Notes under the pieces: generated by a model
What the model saw: only the letters and a program-made list of their open reading frames with translations
What the model was told of the DNA's origin: nothing
The model's database searches: none
Assembly: GCA_964484195.1 (NCBI GenBank)
Contig: CAZAER010000017.1
Coordinates: 1 to 64,000, forward strand
Reading direction: 5' to 3'
DNA from: JALHOP01 sp964484195
Lineage (GTDB): Bacteria; Myxococcota; XYA12-FULL-58-9; JALHOP01
DNA length: 64,000 nt
Program-made: the position numbers and the translations under genes
Part shown: piece by piece, positions 23,590-31,838 of the stretch
How the letters are laid out: each line of letters begins with the position of its first letter
Position numbering within the stretch: the stretch's first letter is position 1

Positions 23590-26055
23590 GTGACCGATGA
23601 CGATCTGTCGAGTCTTCTCGGAAACGACGCCGGCGAGCTGGCTTCAGCGGACAATCCGTTTGCTCCGCCGTCGGAATCGCAACCGGCGGCCTCGCAGGCG
23701 CAGGCATCAAGCCCGCTCGCTTCGCAACCAGCACTGCGGAACCCGAGCGTCTCAACCCCCGCGCCAGTTGATCTTGCGGGCGCGCCAATGCCGCCGAGCG
23801 CGCCTCCGGCGCCTGCGCCGGTCAACCGGCGCGAGGATCGGACCGCAGCGCTTCCGAAGAGCCCCGAAGCTGCCAGTGACGAGGGGGGCTCGGCGTTGTT
23901 CTGGCGACCAGGAACGGTGTTCGCTGGTCGCTACACGCTGCTCGAGGAGATGGGTCACGGCGGGATGGGGCGCGTCTTCAAAGCGCAGGACATGGAGCTT
24001 GCACGCATCGTCGCAATCAAGCTCATGCGCTCCTCAATGCGGCTGCATGAACACGCGGCCGCGTTGACGGACCGCTTTCAAGCGGAGGCACTCCTTCCGG
24101 CGCGGCTTAATCACCCGAACATCATCGCCATCTACGACCGTGGCACACACGTCATCCACGACGAGCGCTTTCCCTTCTTCGTCATGGAGTTCTTGCCGGA
24201 TGCGCGATCGCTTCATGAGGAGATTCAGCAGGCGAGATCGACCGGGCGCCCGATCGATCTCGAACGCATCCGCAGCTGGTTCATTCAAGCCGCGAGCGCG
24301 CTCGCTTCGCTTCACGCCACCGGCGCGTGGCACCGCGATATCAAGCCCGCAAACTTCCTCATCTACCCCCTGCATGACGTCGAGCATTTGAAGCTTCTCG
24401 ACTTCGGCATCGCGCACCTGCCGGACTCTGGCCTCACCGTCGACGGCAGCATTCTCGGCACGCCGTCGCACATGGCGCCGGAGTTCTTCGAGGTCGAGGG
24501 CGGGAAGAGCTTGGAGCTCGACTACCGCGGCGATCTCTTCGCGCTCGGCATCACGCTCTATCAGTGTTTGACGCTCCAGCACCCCTACCCCTCCGTTAAG
24601 ACGACGCGCGACGCGCTCGCCGCGTACAAAGGTGGGGCCGCTGTTCTTCCGCCGAGTCGTCATCGCCCAGAGCTTCCGCCCGCTTGGGACCATGTGACAC
24701 TCGCGCTCCTCGAACGCGACCGCTCGAAACGGTTGCAACCAGCAGTGCAGGTCCTCGCTGCGTTGCGCGCACTTCCAACTGCGCCTGTGCAGCCGGGAGC
24801 ACCACCAGCTCCGTCCGAGCTACTCGCGAACGACGCCGCCATCGTTCTCACCAGCATCGTTTCGCCAGGAGTGCCCCCGGCCGCGATGGCGGCGGAACCA
24901 CATGCGCCTCAAGCGCCTGTAGGTCTGTCCCCCAGCCATCAAGGCCCGCAGAGCTCGAGCGGGCAAAGTGGAGCCGCGTCGTCGCACGCACCTGCAGTGC
25001 AGCCGCCCCAGCCATCGCCACCAACCGACTGGGCCAATGCGTTTCGGCCGGAGTCCGGGGCGCCCCGCAAGCGCGCAGTGGGGTCGTTCATGCTTGCCGG
25101 CGTCGTTCTCCTCGCCGTGTTCGGCGCCCTCGCCTTCGTGTTTTCAGGCATCGGACAGAAGGTCGTGAAGACAAAAAGCGGGGCCGGCGCCTGGAACATG
25201 CCTGGCGAACAGAAGCCACCGGCGGACGCGTGGATGACGGAAGTCGAGCAGGCGCCACTCTTCCCCACGAGCCGCTCCCGCGCCACGGCGCCGCCGCATC
25301 AGGGACCTGAGCTCGCGGAGCGTGAATCGTCTTCACCGGCCGCTCCCGCGACGCCCCAGTCGCCGCAGGAGGCCGCGCGCAGCGAACAGCCATCGAAGCG
25401 CGGTGGCAGCAAAGGCGCGCGCTCATCGAGCGCTGCCTCGCCGGCGGCCGACGACCCGTGGGCAGCACTCTACGGGAACGGCGGCCCGACGAACAACGGC
25501 GCCATCAGTGTGCGCAATGGCGGCGATGGCGGTGGCGATAGCGGCTCCGTCCAAGGCATGCGCCTTGACGCGCGGCTCATCGACAAAGTCGCAAGCCGGC
25601 CGACTGGCTCTGCGGTGATTGTGAAGCTCACGAAAGAGGCGAAGCTCGGCACCCACAAGTTCCCCATCGGCGCCGAGGTTCACGGCAAGGTGACGGGGGC
25701 CGACGGAAACCGAATCTTCGTGAGCTTCGAGTTCATTCGCTTCGGGAACAACGAAGTGGTCCGTATTAGCGGAGTGGTGCGGGGTAAGGATGGCCGCCAG
25801 GGGCTACCGGGCAAGAAACAGCTCGATGGCAATGCCGGCCAAAGCGTCGCCACGGCTGGCGCGAGCTCGGCGATTTCGGGGGCGGCGGGAGCCGCCGCCG
25901 GCGCCATCGCGGGCCCAGTTGCGGGTGGCGTCGTTCAAGGCGTCGGCGACTCTGCTTCGCAAAAGGTCGAGCGGCTCGACAACGACGAAGCGCTCGTCAT
26001 CGCGACTGGCAACACGCCCGTTGTCGTCTACGTCAGCGCGATGCCGGACGGCTGA
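23590..26055 (+). CDS. Ser/Thr protein kinase fused to a VirB10/TrbI-like T4SS core protein
   Basis: 821 residues from a GTG start two bases after virB9. Residues ~114-390 form a complete eukaryotic-like kinase: Gly loop GHGGMGRVF (122-130), VAIK Lys144, catalytic HRD (248-250) with KPAN, DFG (271-273), APE (296-298) and D315 of the DLFALG helix. A Pro/Ala-rich linker and TDWANAF lead to a membrane helix (~498-519). A long periplasmic Pro/Ser-rich stretch follows, then a C-terminal domain (~655-821) with VirB10-like features (LTKEAKLGTHKFPIGAEVHG, RISGVVRGKDGRQGLPGKK, and a Gly/Ala-rich antenna-like region). The kinase would face the cytoplasm, where VirB10 normally has only a short tail. Gene position is that of virB10. 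The kinase call is firm; the VirB10 call is probable. Confidence 0.82.
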   Translation: MTDDDLSSLLGNDAGELASADNPFAPPSESQPAASQAQASSPLASQPALRNPSVSTPAPVDLAGAPMPPSAPPAPAPVNRREDRTAALPKSPEAASDEGGSALFWRPGTVFAGRYTLLEEMGHGGMGRVFKAQDMELARIVAIKLMRSSMRLHEHAAALTDRFQAEALLPARLNHPNIIAIYDRGTHVIHDERFPFFVMEFLPDARSLHEEIQQARSTGRPIDLERIRSWFIQAASALASLHATGAWHRDIKPANFLIYPLHDVEHLKLLDFGIAHLPDSGLTVDGSILGTPSHMAPEFFEVEGGKSLELDYRGDLFALGITLYQCLTLQHPYPSVKTTRDALAAYKGGAAVLPPSRHRPELPPAWDHVTLALLERDRSKRLQPAVQVLAALRALPTAPVQPGAPPAPSELLANDAAIVLTSIVSPGVPPAAMAAEPHAPQAPVGLSPSHQGPQSSSGQSGAASSHAPAVQPPQPSPPTDWANAFRPESGAPRKRAVGSFMLAGVVLLAVFGALAFVFSGIGQKVVKTKSGAGAWNMPGEQKPPADAWMTEVEQAPLFPTSRSRATAPPHQGPELAERESSSPAAPATPQSPQEAARSEQPSKRGGSKGARSSSAASPAADDPWAALYGNGGPTNNGAISVRNGGDGGGDSGSVQGMRLDARLIDKVASRPTGSAVIVKLTKEAKLGTHKFPIGAEVHGKVTGADGNRIFVSFEFIRFGNNEVVRISGVVRGKDGRQGLPGKKQLDGNAGQSVATAGASSAISGAAGAAAGAIAGPVAGGVVQGVGDSASQKVERLDNDEALVIATGNTPVVVYVSAMPDG

Positions 26056-26177
26056 GATAGCGCGTAGGAGCCTCGCTGTTATGATTGATGCGATTCGACT
26101 CGCTTTTCCACGTCGAGGAATTCCCGCAAGGCTCGCCTGTCGGTGGTTCTCCGCATTTGCGGTCAGATAGGCGACCG

Positions 26178-27152
26178 ATGAACAGCGAACTGCTATCAGC
26201 CGAGCAACTGGAAGCCATCGTCAAAGAGTTCCGCGAGTGGCTTAGGTTGCTGTTCGACGGGAACGACGTGGACCTTTTTGAGCTTGCGTGTGCGCTAACG
26301 CGGGCCGGGTCAAATCAGGGGCCCCAGAGCGACCCGGTCGAAGAAACGCGCGCGATATCGGCGGATCTGGCCAGACTCCGCAACCTGGACCTGGCGGGAC
26401 TCGGCTTCGACCAGCCATCGCCAACGCGCTGGCGGCTGCGGATGATGGGATACGCGCAGCTAGTAGAGATGGACGCGCCGTATCACGTTCTCGCGAATCT
26501 GCTTCGTCTAAAGGCTGGGCGGACATATTCGGCGTACCCATTTGCGAAGAACGACGTCACCGCTAACGCAGACAAACGGCCAGGGAAGAAGAACAAGCCG
26601 ACGAACAGGACCAAACCAAAGCCACCGCCGAAAGTCACAGAGAAGCTGAACGAGCTAGATTCACTCGCCAAGACAGCGAAGGTTCGCGAGCCTCGTGAGC
26701 TGTTTAACCACTTCTACTTCCACCAGCTGCGCAACTCGTTTCAGCACGCGGATTTCACGCTCAACTCGGAGCGCTTCTATATGCGGTCGGGCGCCGTGCC
26801 GCGCCGCGACAGTAGCATCGGCGTAGGCAACATCCTCGATCCAGAGGTCGACTTGCGACGGCTCGACGAAATCGTCACTCTCGCGGAGAGATTCTACGAG
26901 GCGTTCTTCGTTGCCGAGCTGGACGCGCGACGGATGTTTACCCGGCTCAAAGGGAAGTCCGCCAAAATAGACGGACGTTTCAAAGGCGTACTGAGATTTC
27001 TGTACGACGACAATGACCTGCTCTCCGGTTGGACAGTTGATTCGCCCGCCGGCAGGCAGTCCGTGTTCAGGCGCGGCAAGGATGGGTGCGATGCCATCAA
27101 CATCTGGGCTCCTGACGGCCGGATCGATCCGGCACCGCTCATGGGACTATGA
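26178..27152 (+). CDS. Hypothetical protein with a possible HEPN (Rx4H) motif
   Basis: About 324 residues from the ATG at 26178; an upstream start at 26085 would add 31 residues. A helical N-terminus (AEQLEAIVKEFREWLRLLFDG) precedes a lysine/proline-rich stretch (GKKNKPTNRTKPKPPPK). Near residue 205 comes FYFHQLRNSFQHADFTL, which contains R-x4-H as in HEPN ribonuclease-type domains. The C-terminal part is alpha/beta (RFLYDDNDLLSGW). HEPN proteins are common toxins in defence and toxin-antitoxin loci, but no partner is adjacent. It lies just after the T4SS operon and may be cargo. The HEPN reading is an inference from one short motif. Confidence 0.5.
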   Translation: MNSELLSAEQLEAIVKEFREWLRLLFDGNDVDLFELACALTRAGSNQGPQSDPVEETRAISADLARLRNLDLAGLGFDQPSPTRWRLRMMGYAQLVEMDAPYHVLANLLRLKAGRTYSAYPFAKNDVTANADKRPGKKNKPTNRTKPKPPPKVTEKLNELDSLAKTAKVREPRELFNHFYFHQLRNSFQHADFTLNSERFYMRSGAVPRRDSSIGVGNILDPEVDLRRLDEIVTLAERFYEAFFVAELDARRMFTRLKGKSAKIDGRFKGVLRFLYDDNDLLSGWTVDSPAGRQSVFRRGKDGCDAINIWAPDGRIDPAPLMGL

Positions 27153-27275
27153 TTGGCAGTCGGCTATGGCCGACGATCACCGTCACTCGCCGGGAGCGGA
27201 GCCCCTCGACCTTCGCTCCGCGAGCGATTGAGGTGCCGGCCGCCATAGCAAATGTGTTTCCGGATAAGGGCCCAA

Positions 27276-27950
27276 TCAAAACTCGGAGAACGACGGCCCG
27301 ACGGGGGCGTTGAAGCTCGGCGACACAACAAGGCCGTAGAAGATGGTCGTACCGCTTCCGGCGTTGTCGGGAAGCCCCCGCAGCTGCATCTCGGGCCCGC
27401 CCTCGAGGACAAACCACTCATTTGGCCGCCAGTGCACCATCAGACGCGCGCCCGCGTAGTAGGTCATGCCGCTCGCGCTCACCGCGTCGAAGGGCAGGCG
27501 CCCGCTCGACACCGGTTCGATGAATGCAAGGTCATTGAACTTGACCCATGATGGGCCCGCTTCGACAGACCCGGCCAAGGCCCACTCGTAACCCCAGTCC
27601 CATTGGTACGTCGCAACGAGCCCGAGGCTCGTATCCCTGTAGTTGAAGAAGAAGCTTCCGGCTTGCCCTTCGATCGCCACATCGTCATAGCGGGTGCTGC
27701 CGCTCCGCGCGTGCGACACGCGCAGCCCAAGCCGAATCGCGTCCGACACGCCATAGAGCAACGCACCCCCAAAGCGCGGCAGCAGCCGCGTGCGCCCACC
27801 ATGGCCCCCGACGTCCACGAAGTTCGGGGGCGCGTACTTCAAACGCGCCAGCTCCAAACCCAAGTCCGCTGTGATATAGAGTTCCCCCCCTTCTGCGGAA
27901 GCGAGGGATGTCCAGCAAAGAAGCAGGGCAGCGGAAAGTACGCCTCGCAT
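27276..27950 (-). CDS. Outer-membrane beta-barrel protein
   Basis: 224 residues from the ATG at 27950. A signal peptide (MRGVLSAALLLCWTSLASAEG) is followed by alternating hydrophobic/aromatic strands (GELYITADLGLELARL, SFFFNYRDTSLGLVATYQW, GMTYYAGARLMVHWRP) and ends in an aromatic C-terminal residue (SFSEF), the usual outer-membrane insertion signal. It is divergent from the large lipoprotein at 27979 with only 28 bases between starts, so the two likely share control. The function (porin, adhesin or structural) cannot be told. Confidence 0.7.
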   Translation of the reverse strand: MRGVLSAALLLCWTSLASAEGGELYITADLGLELARLKYAPPNFVDVGGHGGRTRLLPRFGGALLYGVSDAIRLGLRVSHARSGSTRYDDVAIEGQAGSFFFNYRDTSLGLVATYQWDWGYEWALAGSVEAGPSWVKFNDLAFIEPVSSGRLPFDAVSASGMTYYAGARLMVHWRPNEWFVLEGGPEMQLRGLPDNAGSGTTIFYGLVVSPSFNAPVGPSFSEF

Positions 27951-27978
27951 GGATATCCAGATTACTGGAGACCCCCGT

Positions 27979-30801
27979 ATGAACTCCACTCGTTTCGGTG
28001 TCCTCGCGGCCGCCCTGCTGGTTGCAGCGGCGTGCTCGGACGCGATCCCCGACGGCGACACACTGCAGAACACATTGAGCGGAACCGTGTCGCTTGGGGC
28101 TCCGGTTTCAAACGCGAGCATCACCATCGCAGCATTGCAGCCGGACGGGACGGCGGGCGCCGTGCTCGCGACAGCGATCTCGGACGCGCATGGTGAATTC
28201 AGCGCGACATATGCGCGAACGGCCGCGACGTACACCCTCGTGTGCGCGTCGGGGGGCTTATCGACCGACCTTGCGACTGCGCGTCCCTTGAATCTCGTGT
28301 CGACGACGCTGTGTGCCGCGATGGCGTCGCGCGCGAGTGCCGTTGCGGTGACTGCGTGGTCGACGCTCGCGCTCACGCTTGCGCAACAACGCGCTGCGAG
28401 CGGGGCGGCGATAGCGGACGCTGTTATCAGCGCCAAGGCCGACTGGAATCAGTACCTCGCGTGCTCTGATGCCAGTCGCAACGTCGTGGACGCGGTCCCG
28501 AAGAATCCGACAGGAGAAGATGCTGCAGGGGCGCTCGATGAGACGTTACTCTCCGGTCTTTCTCACGCGGCACTCAGCCAATCGGCCGCGCTCGTGAGTG
28601 AGCGTTACCATTACACGCCGGGAGTACGCTTCACGCCGCTTTCGCTGCTGAGCGGCGCGGTGCAGGATCTGCAAACCGATGGCATCTTGAATGGCCAGAA
28701 CAACGCGACTGTGACGATTCAAGACTACGTGTTCACGGCGGACACGTTTCGCGGCGCTCCTGAAGGCGTCGCCGCCGGTCTGCAGGCGTTCGTCGCTTCA
28801 CCAATCAACACGAGCGGTGCTGCGCAGACAGACATCGATACGTATGCCGGCTGCATCAGTGTGAGCCAGTCGCCCATCTTTGGCGGCGATGGCGATCACG
28901 ACGCGCCAGTCATCACGCTGGTCGAGCTCTTGCCGTCCACGGTCATCGATGGCGTGCAAACGATCCACGGACCGACGACGCTGAAGATCAGAGCCACGGA
29001 CGGCTCGGGCATTGCGACCATCGTCGCGACGTCCACGGTCCTGACGCTCGGACCCGATACCGCGACCGACCCCGCGCAAGCCATTTACACGTTCGACACC
29101 GCCGGCGCGCCGGACGGGCAGACTGTGATCGCAATAGCAGTCACCGACAACGCCGGCAATATCGCGACACGTGATGTTACGGTCCACGTGAGCAATGCCC
29201 CACCAGCAGTGACGCTCGACGGCGGCGCGGCGCGCTTTGTGACCAGTGCATCATTCCAGGCGACGGGCACGGTTGCGAACCCAAGCGCGATCGCAAGCCT
29301 TGCCTTCACGATCAACGGCACGATCGTCGCGCAATTGGATCAGCCATCGTCATCGTGGTCCCAGGATCTCACCATGACCTGCGACACGTCTGCCAGTTTG
29401 CTCGTCGTCGCGACGGACGTGGTCGGCAATACATCGACACTCTCGCAGACCGTGAGCTGTGATGCATACAACCCCGAAATTACGAAGCAGGCGTCCCAGT
29501 ATTATCCAGTCGATCGGGTGTCGGTCACACCGAACCCCGCAGGCGATTCTCTCACCTACCTCGGCGCCGCGCCCGTTGCGATTGCCGGCTTTGACTTTGC
29601 GCAAACCGACGGGTCAGGCGCCGTCTTTACTGCGTTCGCCAACCGGCTCGATTACCTGCCAAGCCAGGGCCGCACGGAGATCACAAACAATCTTCCGTAT
29701 TTGGCGTTCACTGTCGGAGACACCGGCGGCGGTGCCGCGAGCATCCTTACGCCGCCCGACCAGCTTACCGTCGACTACCGCTATTTGGTGAACGAAGTGG
29801 AGTCCCGCGCCTGGACCCCGATCACGGCGAGCTCCGCCGTCTTGAAACTGCCGTTGTCGTACCAAACACTGAGCGCCAAGCTCGTGTCAGGACCACAGGA
29901 TGTTCATCACGTCCAGGTCCGCGTCACAGACGCTGCGGGGCGTGCCACCACCCAGGACTACTACTTCCGCCTGACCGCCTATTTGCCACCCGTTGTCGCA
30001 AACTCCTGCGCGTTCGCCGTGGCTACTGCCAACGTCGGCTTCGGCTTCGTTAATACCGCGCCAAAGGTCTACTATGAGCTCTCGGGAACGGTGCCATTTG
30101 CAGAACTGAAGCTGTCGCTTCCGCTCGACTTGCCGGCCGGCAGTGCGGCGCCACTGCCCACAGTGACGGTGAGCGGCTCCGCGTCCGCTCTCAGCAAGAA
30201 TCAAGGCGTTGGGATCATCATTGATAGCCCCTCAGCGTCCGCCTCTGCGTGCACCTCGCCGACGTGTCTGTCAGGCTGTGGAGGAGGCCTTACGTCGTCG
30301 GTGCCGCCGCTTGCTGGCTCCCAGTGCATTCCCGCCACGCCGCAGCAGTACCAGCTTTGGAAAGCGAACGGCGTGTACTCGTATTCCGTGGGTGTTCCCG
30401 CATGGTTCACGCAACCGCACGTCGCGAGCCTTAGCGTCGGCCCAACCTTTGGCCCCGCGGCAAGTATCGCAACCGTCACGGCAGGCGGGTCGCTTTTTGC
30501 CCGCGTCAGCGTGGATTCTCCGCGCTTTGCGATCGACGGTGTGAACACTTCATGGCCAACGGACCCGTCAGCTTCCATCTACATGGGTACCGGCGCGGGC
30601 TATAGTCCAGCGGGCGGCCAAACAACCACGTATCGGGTGCGCTATTACCTTACGACCCTTTCGCAACAGGGCGATGTGACCGGCCTTGTCCTTGCTGTGG
30701 ACGGGTTCCTCTTTCCGAGCACGTCTCTCGTGCGGACCCCCGCCTGTCTTGGTGGGGTGGCGCGAACAATCCACAACACTCTTCAGTGGCCCGATTCGTA
30801 G
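27979..30801 (+). CDS. Large surface lipoprotein with Ig-like repeats
   Basis: 940 residues from the ATG at 27979. It has a lipoprotein signal (MNSTRFGVLAAALLVAAACSD, lipobox Cys ~19). The first domain resembles a carboxypeptidase-regulatory-like fold (SGTVSLGAPVSNASITIAAL). A helical segment near 110-200 precedes repeated bacterial Ig/cadherin-like domains (TDNAGNIATRDVTVHVSN, TDVVGNTSTLSQTV, TDAAGRATTQDYYF). Cysteine pairs appear late (ACTSPTCLSGCGGG). Such proteins act at the cell surface. Placed after the T4SS operon and beside a barrel protein, a role in mating-pair contact is possible but not shown. Confidence 0.65.
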   Translation: MNSTRFGVLAAALLVAAACSDAIPDGDTLQNTLSGTVSLGAPVSNASITIAALQPDGTAGAVLATAISDAHGEFSATYARTAATYTLVCASGGLSTDLATARPLNLVSTTLCAAMASRASAVAVTAWSTLALTLAQQRAASGAAIADAVISAKADWNQYLACSDASRNVVDAVPKNPTGEDAAGALDETLLSGLSHAALSQSAALVSERYHYTPGVRFTPLSLLSGAVQDLQTDGILNGQNNATVTIQDYVFTADTFRGAPEGVAAGLQAFVASPINTSGAAQTDIDTYAGCISVSQSPIFGGDGDHDAPVITLVELLPSTVIDGVQTIHGPTTLKIRATDGSGIATIVATSTVLTLGPDTATDPAQAIYTFDTAGAPDGQTVIAIAVTDNAGNIATRDVTVHVSNAPPAVTLDGGAARFVTSASFQATGTVANPSAIASLAFTINGTIVAQLDQPSSSWSQDLTMTCDTSASLLVVATDVVGNTSTLSQTVSCDAYNPEITKQASQYYPVDRVSVTPNPAGDSLTYLGAAPVAIAGFDFAQTDGSGAVFTAFANRLDYLPSQGRTEITNNLPYLAFTVGDTGGGAASILTPPDQLTVDYRYLVNEVESRAWTPITASSAVLKLPLSYQTLSAKLVSGPQDVHHVQVRVTDAAGRATTQDYYFRLTAYLPPVVANSCAFAVATANVGFGFVNTAPKVYYELSGTVPFAELKLSLPLDLPAGSAAPLPTVTVSGSASALSKNQGVGIIIDSPSASASACTSPTCLSGCGGGLTSSVPPLAGSQCIPATPQQYQLWKANGVYSYSVGVPAWFTQPHVASLSVGPTFGPAASIATVTAGGSLFARVSVDSPRFAIDGVNTSWPTDPSASIYMGTGAGYSPAGGQTTTYRVRYYLTTLSQQGDVTGLVLAVDGFLFPSTSLVRTPACLGGVARTIHNTLQWPDS

Positions 30802-30826
30802 CGTCACTACAGCCCAGGGCGCTGCA

Positions 30827-31117
30827 TCATTTGAACAAATCGGCGACGCGAACGCGGTAGAACCGTGCAAGCGCGACCAAGGTGCCAAGCGTGACGTTCG
30901 ACTCTCCTCGCTCAAGGCGACCCAGAACTTTATCGCTCAGCTGAGCAGCTTCGGCGACGAACTCGCGCGATCGCGGCCCACGTAATGCGCGCAAGCGCTC
31001 GCCGAGTCGGCGCTGCTCTGTCGCGATAGCTCGGACCGTAGCGGGATCACTCCACACCTCGGATGCCCGGCTTTTCGCCTTAGGGGCTCTCGGGCGATCG
31101 CGTTTCGTTGCCACCAC
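30827..31117 (-). CDS. XRE-family HTH transcriptional regulator
   Basis: 96 residues. After a basic N-terminus (VATKRDRPRAPKAKSR), residues ~35-92 form an HTH_3 domain (LGERLRALRGPRSREFVAEAAQLSDKVLGRLERGESNVTLGTLVALARFYRVRVADLF). The C-terminus stops straight after the HTH, so no ligand or protease domain is present. It faces a promoter region with three palindromes (31153-31235) and is divergent from the 31320 gene, which fits local autoregulation and control of the neighbour. Confidence 0.82.
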   Translation of the reverse strand: MVATKRDRPRAPKAKSRASEVWSDPATVRAIATEQRRLGERLRALRGPRSREFVAEAAQLSDKVLGRLERGESNVTLGTLVALARFYRVRVADLFK

Positions 31118-31152
31118 AGTCCATCGGTTACAGCTGGACTGGAACGGCTGAC

Positions 31153-31235
31153 AGGACTCATGAGTCCTATTTGACGCCGCGGAGCAATAGCGAAAGCACG
31201 GGACTCCTGAGTCACACGATCGCGCGCGATCGTGT
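31153..31235. promoter_or_regulatory. Operator cluster in the divergent XRE promoter region
   Basis: Three palindromes in 83 bases: AGGACTCATGAGTCCT (31153-31168, perfect), a related imperfect copy GGACTCCTGAGTC (31201-31213), and ACACGATCGCG followed by CGCGATCGTGT (31214-31235, perfect 22 bases). Two share the GGACTC/GAGTC half-sites. They lie 36-118 bases upstream of the XRE start, as expected for an autorepressor. Confidence 0.7.
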
Positions 31236-31319
31236 TTCGCTTCACGGCAGGATCGTTTTCCATGATCTTGCCCGCCTTAGTCCTTGCTCCCCGATCTGGA
31301 CCCATCTAAACATCAAGTC

Positions 31320-31619
31320 ATGAACGTGTCCCTACGCGACTTGGATGCTCGCAAGCTGCACAGCGCCGAGAGCGCTGCGCGTGCTCTTGGGGTAAACGGC
31401 ACAATCTTTCGCCGCTACGCGCGCACGTTTGTGAAGAGCGAGCTCGAAATCCGACCGGGCCATTATCTCTATACGCCCGAGCAGGTTCGTCAGGTCGGCG
31501 AGGCCATCGCAAAACGCGTTCTCGTAGAGCTCGGTAACGAGAAACGCAGTGCGACGATGAAACGCGTGGCTGCGCAACGGGCGCATGCACAGGTACGGGA
31601 GCGCAAGACGACCAAATGA
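31320..31619 (+). CDS. Small basic protein with MerR-like HTH
   Basis: 99 residues from the ATG at 31320; the frame is open 36 bases further up. Residues 15-60 (SAESAARALGVNGTIFRRYARTFV, then a short wing with YLYTPEQVRQVGEAI) look like a MerR-type winged HTH. The C-terminus is strongly basic (TMKRVAAQRAHAQVRERKTTK). It may bind DNA in replication or plasmid control. A hairpin terminator follows at 31624. The exact family is not recognised. Confidence 0.6.
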   Translation: MNVSLRDLDARKLHSAESAARALGVNGTIFRRYARTFVKSELEIRPGHYLYTPEQVRQVGEAIAKRVLVELGNEKRSATMKRVAAQRAHAQVRERKTTK

Positions 31620-31623
31620 AAAA

Positions 31624-31652
31624 GCCGCCCAGGGGGCGGCCTTCTCTCGTTC
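31624..31652 (+). terminator. Rho-independent-like terminator
   Basis: A seven-base stem GCCGCCC / GGGCGGC (31624-31630 with 31634-31640) with a three-base loop, followed by a pyrimidine-rich CTTCTCTCGTTC. It lies five bases after the stop of the small basic protein. Confidence 0.65.
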
Positions 31653-31838
31653 TCTAGCCAGCTACAAGTTCTTTGCCGGACCCGGTAGCAGGCATCAACA
31701 GCCTTGGTCGCTTACGCGCTCGAGGCTGACGACATCGGTGGCTTGCGCCGTCGAGGCCGTACCCGTTTGGTGTACGATCCTCTTCTGCGCCTGTCAACCG
31801 AGTCATGTCCGAAAAACTGACACGACTTGGAACCCTAG

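Noticed and set aside
22607..23788. 393-codon minus-strand frame
   Set aside because: It covers virB8-virB9-kinase genes on the opposite strand. No domain was recognised and the plus-strand genes form a continuous operon.
27951..28436. Extension of the outer-membrane barrel gene upstream of 27950
   Set aside because: It would bury the signal peptide inside the protein and overlap the divergent lipoprotein gene.
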